NCBI GenBank assembly: GCA_024278555.1
Contig: JAJRSX010000017.1
Span: 1 to 25,354, forward strand
DNA: 25,354 bases
Direction of reading: 5' to 3'
DNA from: a bacterium
Lineage (GTDB): Bacteria > CG2-30-53-67 > CG2-30-70-394
The translations under genes and the position numbers were made by a program. The notes under the pieces are model-generated. The model worked only from the letters and a program-made list of their open reading frames with translations. It searched no databases and had not been told where the DNA came from. Below are positions 5,686 through 12,845 of the stretch, one piece after another; the first letter of the stretch is position 1; each line of letters starts with the position of its first letter.

Positions 5686-8600
5686 ATGGGTGGCGGAGCG
5701 GACTTTTGGGCGCGGGCGCGGTCGGCGGCGGCCGCGGGGGGGGAGGGGGCGGTGGCGCGCCTTGCCACCCTGGAGGGGGTGGTGGCGGTCCCGACCGGGG
5801 CGCCGCTGCTGGCGGCGCGGGCCCTAGGCGCCATCGCCGCCCACGCCCCCTTCCTCTGCCGCCACCTGGGCCGTGATCCGGAGGCCCTCGCTTGGGCGGT
5901 GGGGGCGACGGTGTGGCCCGGGGGGCGCGAGCGGTCGGCGATGGCAGACCACCTCGCCGCCCGGCTCGGCGACGGCGACGACGAGGAGGCGTGGATGGCG
6001 GCGGCGCGCGCCTTTCGCAACCGGGAGATGGTGCGTATCACCGCCCGCGACCTCCTCGACGAGGCCTCCATCGAGGAGTCGAGCGGCGAGCTGTCGCGTC
6101 TCGCCGAGGTAATCCTGGAGGCGGGCTTGGCGTTGGTCCGCGCGGCGCTGACCCGCCGCTACGGCGCCATGGGGGGGGCGGGGGCGGGCGGCGGTTTTGG
6201 GGTGATCGCCCTCGGCAAGCTCGGCGCCGGGGAGCTCAACTTCTCCTCCGATATCGACCTCCTCTACCTCTATCACGGGGAGGGGGAGAGCGCGGGCGGC
6301 GAGCGACAGGCCGTCTCCAACCACGAGTGGGCGGTGCGGGCGGCGAAGCAGCTCACCCGGATGCTCGATTGCGACACCGCCGACGGCCGCCTCTATCGGG
6401 TGGATCTGCGCCTGCGGCCGGACGGCAACGGCGGGCCGCTCGCCTTCACCCCGGAGGGGTGCGGCCGCTACTACGAGGCCCTCGGCCAGGGGTGGGAGCA
6501 GATGGCCCTCCTGCGGGCGCGGCGGGTGGCCGGCGACCCTGCGGTGGGCGACGCCTTCCTCGCCGAGGTCGCCCCCTTTGTCTACCGCCGCACCATCGAC
6601 CCGGCCCTGGTGGAGTCGGTGCGCTCGGTGAAGCGGAAGATCACCCGCCAGCTCGTCGCCCGCCGCCAGCGCGGCTTCCACGTGAAGCTCGGCACCGGCG
6701 GCATCCGCGAGGTGGAGTTCTTCTGCCAGACCCTCCAGATCCTCCACGCCGGCCGGAACCCCGAGCTGCGCGAGCGCAACACCTTCCGGCTCCTCGACCG
6801 GCTCCTGGCCGCCGGTCTGATCGACGACAACCTGCACGCCTCGCAGCTCGCCGACTATTCGCTGTTGCGCCGCATCGAGCACCGGCTGCAGATGGTGGAG
6901 GACCGCCAGACCCACCAGCTCCCGCCGGAGGCGGCGGCGCGCGCCGTGGTCGCCCGGGGGCTCGGCTTTCCCGACCTCGACCCCTTTGACGCCCACCTCA
7001 CCACCCTCCGCGACCGGGTCCACCTCCTCTTCCAGTCCCTCTTCGCCCGCGAGGAGAGCGATGAGGCGCGCGGTCGGCGGGAGCGCCTCACCCAGGAGCT
7101 CACCGCGCGGCTCCCCTTTGTCGACCCGGAGACCGCCGCGGCGGTCCTCAACCACTGGCCCGAGGAGGAGCTCGCCGCCCCCGCCCCCACCGCCGTGGCC
7201 GACGGCTTCGCCCTGCTCTCGGCGCTCTCTGAGGCGGAGCCGGTGGTGGCGCACATCGTCGACCTCGGCCTCGGCCGCTACCAGCTCCGCCTCGCCGCCG
7301 TCGACACCACCGGCCTGGTCGCCCTCTCCACCGGGGCCCTGGCCGGCTTTGGCCTCGACATCCGCGACGGCGCCCTCTTCACCCTCCCCCGCGGTCGCTA
7401 CTGGGGGCGGGAGCAGGGGCCGTGGGCCCTCCAGTACCTCACCGTGACGCCGGCAGACGACGCCCGCCTCGACGCCCACGAGCGCGACCAGGTGGCCGCC
7501 CGGGTGGTGGCGTGGGCGACCCGCTGGGTGGCGGGGGAGCGCGTTGCGGTGCGCGCTCAGGTGGCCGCCCACTGGGTCGCCACCCTGCGCCGGCGCGCCG
7601 ATGAAGTCGTGCCGGGGCTGGCGGCGGTAGAGCTGGAGATCGACAACCGCGCCGACCCGGACGCCTCGGTGGTCTACCTGTGGGGCGCCGACGCCCCCGG
7701 CTTCCTCCACGCCTTCGCCCTCGGCCTGGCGATGCGCTCCATCCGCATCCGCGACCTGAAGGTGCGCACCGACGGCCAGCGGGTGGTGGACTGCTTCCGC
7801 CTCACCGACGCCGGCGGCCGGAAGATCATCACCGCGAGCGCCCGCCACGAGATCGAGGTCTTGGCGGTGCTGATCCACGGCTTCGCCTACTGCCTCGCCG
7901 CCGCCGCCGACCCCGACCTGGCGCTCACCCAGTTCGACGCCCTGCTCGACCGCCTGGCCCGCGACGGCGCGGTGGCGAGCCTGCGTGCCCTGGAGGCCGG
8001 GCCGCTGCTCTCGGCCCTGGCCACCATCCTCGGCTCCGGGACCCACCTCTTCGAGGACTTCCTTTGCCTCGCCCCGCGCCACCTCCTGCCGGTGGTGGCG
8101 GCGGTCGCCGGCGGCTCCCCGCCGCTGCCGCCGCCGCAGGCCAGCGGCACCGTGGAGCAGCGGCGCGAGGCGCTCATCGCCTGGCGCGACGCCGAACTCT
8201 TCCGTATCGACTGCGACCACCTCCTCCATCCGGACCGCCCCTTCGGCCTCTTCGGCGAGCACCTCACCCGCCTCGCCGACCAGGTGGTCACCGCGGCGTG
8301 GGAGCTCGCCCTGGAGGAGGTGGGGCCGGCCGACGGGATCTGGGCCCTCTTCGGCCTCGGCAAGCTCGGCGGCCGGGAGCTCGGCTACGCCTCCGACCTG
8401 GAGCTCCTCTTCATCTACCGCGCCGACCCGGAGAGCGGGACAGGGCAGGCGGCGGTGGAGGGGTACCAGCGGGCGGTGCGGCGCCTCCTCCAGTCGCTGC
8501 CGGCGCGGCGCGAGGGGATCTTCGAGATCGACCTGAGGCTGCGGCCGCACGGCAAGGACGGTCCCCTGGCCGTCTCCGCGGCGGCCTTTGTGCACTACTA

Positions 8601-9201
8601 CCGTCCGGGCGGCGGCGCCGCGCCGTTCGAGCGCCAGGCCCTCATCCGCCTGCGCCCGATCAGCGGCGACCCCGACCTCATCGCCGAGATCCTCGCCGCC
8701 CGGGACCGCTTCACCTACGGCGGCGAGCCCTTTGACCTCGCCCTCTCGGCGGAGCTGCGCCGGCGGCAGATCGAAAACTTTGTCCGCGCCGGTGCCACCC
8801 ACCTCAAGTACGGTCGCGGCGGCCTGGTGGAGGTGGAGTACGCCATCCAGTACCGGCAGATCGCCCTCGGCGCCGCCCACCCGTCGGTACGCCGGACCAA
8901 CCTCCTGGAGGCGATCGCCGCCTTGGAGCGGCTCGGCGACCTCGGAGCGGCGGAGGCGGCGCGCCTGCGCGGCGCCTACACCCTCCTGCGGCGGGTGATC
9001 GACGCGGTCCGATTGGAGCGCGGCAACGCCCGCGACCTCCTCCTCCCGGAGCCGACCACCCCCCCCTTCGAGCGCCTCGCCCGCCGCCTCGGCCGCGACC
9101 CGGCCGAGCTCGCCGCCGAGGTCACCGAGACCATGGCGTGGGTCGCAGAAAACTACGCCCGAGCGGTGGGGGCGGCCGGCTCAGATGGCGCGCCCGGGTA
9201 G
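5686..9201 (+). CDS. glnE: Glutamine synthetase adenylyltransferase/deadenylylase with internal ACT-like pair
   Basis: GlnE adds AMP to glutamine synthetase when nitrogen is ample and removes it when nitrogen is scarce. The 1171-residue protein has two nucleotidyltransferase halves. The first has ALGKLGAGELNFSSDIDLL (D189, D191), the LRLRPDGNGGPL segment and GTGGIREVEFF. The second has GLGKLGGRELGYASDLELLF (D904, E906), LRLRPHGKDGPL and GRGGLVEVEYAIQY. E. coli GlnE has 946 residues. The extra length is central: around 531-590 (LSTGALAGFGLDIRDGALFT) and 655-735 (DAPGFLHAFALGLAMRSIRI, then GQRVVDCFRLTDAGGRKI) the sequence resembles the two ACT domains at the C-terminus of GlnD, which sense glutamine. 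The ATG at 5686 is the first start after an in-frame TAG. GlnE identity is certain; the ACT pair is my inference from motif resemblance. Confidence 0.96.
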   Translation: MGGGADFWARARSAAAAGGEGAVARLATLEGVVAVPTGAPLLAARALGAIAAHAPFLCRHLGRDPEALAWAVGATVWPGGRERSAMADHLAARLGDGDDEEAWMAAARAFRNREMVRITARDLLDEASIEESSGELSRLAEVILEAGLALVRAALTRRYGAMGGAGAGGGFGVIALGKLGAGELNFSSDIDLLYLYHGEGESAGGERQAVSNHEWAVRAAKQLTRMLDCDTADGRLYRVDLRLRPDGNGGPLAFTPEGCGRYYEALGQGWEQMALLRARRVAGDPAVGDAFLAEVAPFVYRRTIDPALVESVRSVKRKITRQLVARRQRGFHVKLGTGGIREVEFFCQTLQILHAGRNPELRERNTFRLLDRLLAAGLIDDNLHASQLADYSLLRRIEHRLQMVEDRQTHQLPPEAAARAVVARGLGFPDLDPFDAHLTTLRDRVHLLFQSLFAREESDEARGRRERLTQELTARLPFVDPETAAAVLNHWPEEELAAPAPTAVADGFALLSALSEAEPVVAHIVDLGLGRYQLRLAAVDTTGLVALSTGALAGFGLDIRDGALFTLPRGRYWGREQGPWALQYLTVTPADDARLDAHERDQVAARVVAWATRWVAGERVAVRAQVAAHWVATLRRRADEVVPGLAAVELEIDNRADPDASVVYLWGADAPGFLHAFALGLAMRSIRIRDLKVRTDGQRVVDCFRLTDAGGRKIITASARHEIEVLAVLIHGFAYCLAAAADPDLALTQFDALLDRLARDGAVASLRALEAGPLLSALATILGSGTHLFEDFLCLAPRHLLPVVAAVAGGSPPLPPPQASGTVEQRREALIAWRDAELFRIDCDHLLHPDRPFGLFGEHLTRLADQVVTAAWELALEEVGPADGIWALFGLGKLGGRELGYASDLELLFIYRADPESGTGQAAVEGYQRAVRRLLQSLPARREGIFEIDLRLRPHGKDGPLAVSAAAFVHYYRPGGGAAPFERQALIRLRPISGDPDLIAEILAARDRFTYGGEPFDLALSAELRRRQIENFVRAGATHLKYGRGGLVEVEYAIQYRQIALGAAHPSVRRTNLLEAIAALERLGDLGAAEAARLRGAYTLLRRVIDAVRLERGNARDLLLPEPTTPPFERLARRLGRDPAELAAEVTETMAWVAENYARAVGAAGSDGAPG

Positions 9202-9214
9202 CGCGGCCCCACCC

Positions 9215-10310
9215 TCAGAAGCGCGACGCGTCGTGGAGGGCGTCGACCACCGTCTTGAGCACCACGGTGAGGCGTCCCAACTCCTCGTCGGTGAGCTTGG
9301 TCCCGCCGTCCATCTCCTCCTCCAGGGTCTCGAACACGCAGCGCAGCACCGCCGGCTCGACCACCGTCGCGGGCGTGAGGCCGGCGGCCATGGGGTCCAC
9401 ATCGTCCTCCGGCGCCGCCGTCAAGAACCGGTGGTTGGCGAACAGCAGCCGCTCGATCTTCGGTGCCTTCACCCGCTTGATCTTCCTTGCCGGGCCGGCC
9501 TGGAACATCTCCATCACCACCACCGCCACGTAGAACCCCAGCTCCGCCACCGCCCGCCGCTGCCGATCCAGGCTGCCGCGGACGAAGGCCAACAACTCCG
9601 CCTGTCTCCCGCTCCAGCGGCGGACGAGGGTGACGATCCCCGCCGCATCCATGGCGGCGACCCGTCGCCAGGTTGTCTCCACAACCTCGGGGGAAATGGC
9701 GTTCGGAGCGGACGCGAACGGGATCGCGTCGACGAGGCCATCAAGCGCGTCGAGGTCATCGAGGAATACGGCGGCCAGCGTCTCGTTGACGGCGGCGATG
9801 TTGAAGGAATCCGGGTCGAGCTCGCCGCCGATCCACTCTTGGCACTCCTCATGGTCCGGGTGGGCGGGGTCCTGGAGGGCGTCGAGAAGGTCTCGATACC
9901 CCGGAACTCCCCCCCACGTCCTCCGGTGGACAGGCGCGCTCTCCGGCCAGGCACACCGGCAGGGCGATCTCCGGGTCGGGGGTCACGCTCTGCTCCAGCA
10001 CCACCTCGTGCTCCCAGCCGTCGCCGAAGTCGTACTCGTAGATGAGGGACTGTTGGGGACGCCGCAAGAGCTGGCCGAGGGTCACCTTTTGCTCGTCGAC
10101 GATCTCCCGCGAGTCGTCCAACTCCGGTCGCCCATAGTAGTTGCCGTCGGCGACGAACTCGTGCAGGTGGGCGTTCTCCCACCCCATCGCCACCTGCAAG
10201 ACCTCGTGCAGCTCCGACGGCCGCATGGTTTCGGCCACCAGCAGTCGCCGTCAGATCGGCGGCTCGACCTCCCGCAGGGTCACCCGAAGCTGATCGGTCT
10301 TCTTTGCCAT
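9215..10310 (-). pseudogene. Broken pRiA4b ORF-3 family gene, two lesions
   Basis: A single decayed gene can be rebuilt across three open pieces. The start ATG at 10310 (GAGGAGG upstream) gives MAKKTDQLRVTLREVEPPI, then TGA (10253-10251) where the family motif PPIWRR has Trp. Reading on in the same frame gives RRLLVAETMRPSELHEVLQV, GWENAHLHEF, YEYDFGDGWEHEVVLE and CLAGERACPPEDVGG. A run of seven G (9909-9915 on this strand) then shifts the frame. With six G it would read VGGVPGYRDLLDALQDPAHP and continue unbroken through WIGGELDPDSFN and ETLAAVFLDDL into a helical C-terminal region ending at 9215. Repaired, it would be 364 residues. pRiA4b ORF-3-like proteins are common on plasmids and beside mobile elements, with no settled function. 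The C-terminal 150 residues I do not recognise. Sequencing error could explain the G-run but less easily the TGA. Confidence 0.85.
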
Positions 10311-10757
10311 CGCGTGGCCTCCTCGGGCGGCATGCCCAGCCTGGCCAGAGGCAATGGTGTGTGGCCACCCCTGCCGTCGGCAAGGGTAACCGTAAATATC
10401 GGCTGGAAAGGTCGCGCAGAGGCGGCACCGGCTCGCCCCTTCCGTATGCTTCCGTGGTTTCCGTGGCCCATTCCCTGCCGGGCGGGAACACGAAGGCACG
10501 AAAAGTTGAAAACACGAAAGAATTCAATAGGTTGTTTTTCGTGCTTTGCCTCTTTCGTGTTTTCGTGTTCAGGCGGCGTGAAGGAGGGTGGAACACTCAG
10601 GGCTATTACCGCTGACCCTCTCTGCGTCCCCGCGTCTCTGCGCGAGACCCCTCGCCGACGATTCTGCCCCCCCCAGCGCCTTCCCCGGTTCTGCGGGGGG
10701 GGTGTAACCTCGCCCTCCCGGTCGCGCTTCGCGGCCGCGGGAGCTTAGGAGATCACC
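10311..10757. repeat. Gene-free repeat cluster
   Basis: There is no credible gene in these 447 bases. From left to right it holds: a segment (10389-10422) matching 1606-1640; a CCGTGG-rich segment (about 10437-10485) matching 1940-1982 in the same orientation; an inverted array of CACGAAA units (10486-10521 against about 10532-10570); a short CTCTGCG/CCCGCG tandem repeat (about 10617-10648); and a hairpin-like GGTCGCG-CTT-CGCGGCC near 10719-10735 just before the DUF1573 gene. The AGGAG ribosome-binding site of that gene closes the region. Confidence 0.65.
10486..10570. repeat. Inverted array of CACGAAA short repeats
   Basis: The left arm (10486-10521) carries GAACACGAA, GGCACGAAAA and AAACACGAAAGA. 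The right arm (about 10532-10570) carries their complement, TTTTTCGTGC, CTTTCGTGTT and TTCGTGTTC. The arms could fold into an imperfect stem of more than 30 bp. The patch is far more AT-rich than its surroundings. I recall similar CACGAAA-type repeats in intergenic DNA of many environmental bacteria but know of no established function. Confidence 0.7.
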
Positions 10758-11462
10758 ATGATGAAGACGATCTTGTTGGTGGCGGTGGCCAGCCTTGGGG
10801 TGGCCGCCTCGGCGGTGGCGGGGCCGCGGGTGGTGGTGGAGGCGCCGGTCTTTGACTTCGGGACCATCCTCCAGGGTGACAAGGTGGAGCACCGTTTTGT
10901 GGTGGAGAACCGGGGCGATGCACCCCTGGAGATCCACAAGGTGAAGACCACCTGCGGCTGCACCGTGGCGCGCGACTACCCGCGCGAGCTGGCGCCGGGG
11001 AAGAGCGGCGAGCTGCTGGTCACCTTCAACTCGGCCCACAAGCGCGGCCCCCAGACGAAGGGGATCACCCTCTTTACCAACAGCGAGCCGAGCGCCCAGT
11101 ACGTCCTCCAGCTCAAGGGGATGGTGCGGGAGCTGATCGCGGTGAGCCCGGTGGTGTGCAACTTCGGGGTCGTCCCCCAGGGCAAGGTGGTGACCCGGGA
11201 GATGACCCTCGCCAACCACTCGGACCAGCCGGTCCACCTACAGGTAGTCGAGCCGTCCGACGCCCACTTCAAGGTGAGCGTCGGTGAGGCCACCGTCCCT
11301 GCCGGCGGCGAGACCAAGGTGTCGGTGGAGTTTTCCAGCACCACCGACCGGCCGGTCTTCGCCAACCTGGCGGAGATCCGTACCGACCACCCGCGGGTGC
11401 CGGTGGTGACCATCCGCATCCGAGCCAGGGTCGAGATCCCACAGCAGCCGGCGGCGGGGTGA
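10758..11462 (+). CDS. Exported DUF1573 protein, two Ig-like domains
   Basis: This 234-residue protein has an N-terminal signal peptide (MMKTILLVAVASLGVAASAV, cleavage probably after AVA at about residue 22). Two DUF1573-type beta-sandwich domains follow. The first, from about residue 27, has the hallmark VFDFGTILQGDKVEHRFVV, RGDAPLEIHKVKTTCGC and LAPGKSGELLVTF. The second, from about 130, has VVCNFGVVPQGKVVTREMTL and VPAGGETKVSVEF. DUF1573 proteins are periplasmic or surface proteins of uncertain function with a PapD/ASH-like fold; the TTCGCTV cysteines are conserved. AGGAGAT precedes the ATG. It heads a plus-strand series with the heme lipoprotein and protease downstream, which suggests an envelope role. 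Confidence 0.88.
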   Translation: MMKTILLVAVASLGVAASAVAGPRVVVEAPVFDFGTILQGDKVEHRFVVENRGDAPLEIHKVKTTCGCTVARDYPRELAPGKSGELLVTFNSAHKRGPQTKGITLFTNSEPSAQYVLQLKGMVRELIAVSPVVCNFGVVPQGKVVTREMTLANHSDQPVHLQVVEPSDAHFKVSVGEATVPAGGETKVSVEFSSTTDRPVFANLAEIRTDHPRVPVVTIRIRARVEIPQQPAAG

Positions 11463-11477
11463 GGCGAGGCGCGGGTG

Positions 11478-11506
11478 GCGGCTTGCCGCTGTTCGGCTTC
11501 GAAGCC
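11478..11506. promoter_or_regulatory. Two adjacent palindromes between DUF1573 and cytochrome genes
   Basis: GCGGCTTGCCGC (11478-11489) and GGCTTCGAAGCC (11495-11506) are both perfect and lie 5 bases apart in the 73-base gap. They could form RNA hairpins that attenuate or end the upstream transcript, or be a protein-binding site. There is no U-tract. The downstream gene lacks a clear ribosome-binding site. Confidence 0.35.
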
Positions 11507-11535
11507 CTCTTGCCACTATCCACCTTGTTGTCTCG

Positions 11536-12822
11536 ATGCGTCTGACCCGCGGCCTCTCTGCGGCGCTCCTCCTGGGCGTCGCGCTGACCGTCGCCTGCGC
11601 GACCAGCGGCCGCATGGCGCCGACAGCGGTCCCGCCGCGGCTATTCTTCATGGGCCATGTGGAGGGGTACGTGGAGCCGTGCGGCTGCAGCGAGGGGCAG
11701 CTCGGCGGGGTGGCGCGGCGCGCCGAGCTCCTGCGCCGGCTGCGCGCCGCTCCCGGCGCGACCCTCCTGGTGGACGCGGGCAACCGGCTGATCGCTGCCG
11801 GTCGCAGCGGTGAGATCCAGGCGGCGGCCCTGGCCCTCGCGGCGGAGGCGGCCGGGGTGGCGGCGATCAATTTGGGGGAGGACGAGCGCCGCCTCGGCGC
11901 CGACTTCCTCTCCCGCATCGAGCCGGTGCGCCGCCTGCCGTGGGTGCGCGCCAATACCGACCCGCCCGCCACCGGCCGCTGGCCCGGCGAGGTGGCGCGC
12001 ACCGTGCGGGTCGGCGGCCAGGAGGTGTCGATTACCGGGGTGAGCGAGGCCGCGGCCGGGGTGGGCGATCCGGCCGCGGCGGTCGCCGAGGTGGCGGCGA
12101 AGGTGGCCCGCGGCAGCCGCCTGGTGGTCCTCTTTCAGGGCCAGGTAGCGGCGGCGGATCGCCTCGCCCGGGCGGTGGGGCGCATCGATCTGATCGTCGT
12201 CGCCGACGGCGAGGACCACCTCGACGCCGCCGCCCATCGGGTCGGCGCCACCCTGGTGGTGGCCACGGGCACCGACGGCAAGTGGCTCGGCGAGCTCCCC
12301 CTCACCCCCGGGCCTTTGGCCCCGGAGGGGGTGCAGGTCCACGTGCTGACCGAGGCGATCCCCGACGACCCGGGGGCGGCCCATCTGGTGCGTGACTACT
12401 ACCGCCGGCTCAAAGAGGCGCGGGTGCTGACCGAGGCGGTGCCACGACCCACGGTGGGCGGCAGCTATAGCGGGGCCACGGTGTGTGGCTCGTGCCACGA
12501 GGACGCCTTTGCCCTGTGGCGGGAGAGCGGCCACGCCCACGCCCTCACCACCCTGACCGAGCGCGGCAAGGAGGGGGCGCCCGAGTGTGTCGGCTGCCAC
12601 ACGGTGGGTGCCGGCTTTACCGGCGGCTTCGTCGACGCCACCACCACCCCGGAGCGGGGCGGGGTCCAGTGCGAGTCCTGCCACGGGGTCGGCTCCAACC
12701 ACGTCGACAACCCGACGCGCGACTACGGCCGCGCCGACGAGCAGACCTGCCGTCGCTGCCACACCGCCGAGCGCAGCCCCAAGTTCGATTTCTCCACCTA
12801 CTGGCCGCGGATCATGCACTGA
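11536..12822 (+). CDS. Metallophosphoesterase-like tetraheme c-type cytochrome lipoprotein
   Basis: The 428-residue protein has a likely lipoprotein signal (GVALTVAC, Cys21). Residues about 35-290 resemble a UshA/5'-nucleotidase-like phosphoesterase fold but lack its metal-binding motifs: the DxH position reads GHVEG (40-44), the GNH(E/D) position reads GEDE, and the late GGHTH position reads ADGEDH. In their place is the cysteine motif PCGCSEGQLGG (C49, C51). The C-terminal part has four CxxCH heme sites: CGSCH (317-321), CVGCH (351-355), CESCH (379-383) and CRRCH (405-409), in the style of cytochrome c-554-like domains. It is expected to be a periplasmic electron-transfer lipoprotein. It lies 23 bp before the HtrA gene. 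Family-level recognition is good; the biochemical role is unknown. Confidence 0.85.
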   Translation: MRLTRGLSAALLLGVALTVACATSGRMAPTAVPPRLFFMGHVEGYVEPCGCSEGQLGGVARRAELLRRLRAAPGATLLVDAGNRLIAAGRSGEIQAAALALAAEAAGVAAINLGEDERRLGADFLSRIEPVRRLPWVRANTDPPATGRWPGEVARTVRVGGQEVSITGVSEAAAGVGDPAAAVAEVAAKVARGSRLVVLFQGQVAAADRLARAVGRIDLIVVADGEDHLDAAAHRVGATLVVATGTDGKWLGELPLTPGPLAPEGVQVHVLTEAIPDDPGAAHLVRDYYRRLKEARVLTEAVPRPTVGGSYSGATVCGSCHEDAFALWRESGHAHALTTLTERGKEGAPECVGCHTVGAGFTGGFVDATTTPERGGVQCESCHGVGSNHVDNPTRDYGRADEQTCRRCHTAERSPKFDFSTYWPRIMH

Positions 12823-12845
12823 GGTAGGCAGGCGGAGGGTGAACG

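Noticed and set aside
5412-6071. 220-codon N-terminal extension of gatC
   Set aside because: It overlaps the glnE 5' end and is Arg/Ser/Ala-rich; the GatC family is about 95 residues and starts at the ATG at 5411.
5824-8880. 1018-codon open frame opposite glnE
   Set aside because: Exactly antisense to glnE with shadow composition and no recognisable motifs; long antisense frames are common at this GC content.
10251-10253. Genetic code change with TGA read as Trp
   Set aside because: TGA is the normal stop of several intact genes here (gatB, panD, the DUF1573 gene and the YcgN-type gene), and the same gene has a second lesion, so decay is simpler.
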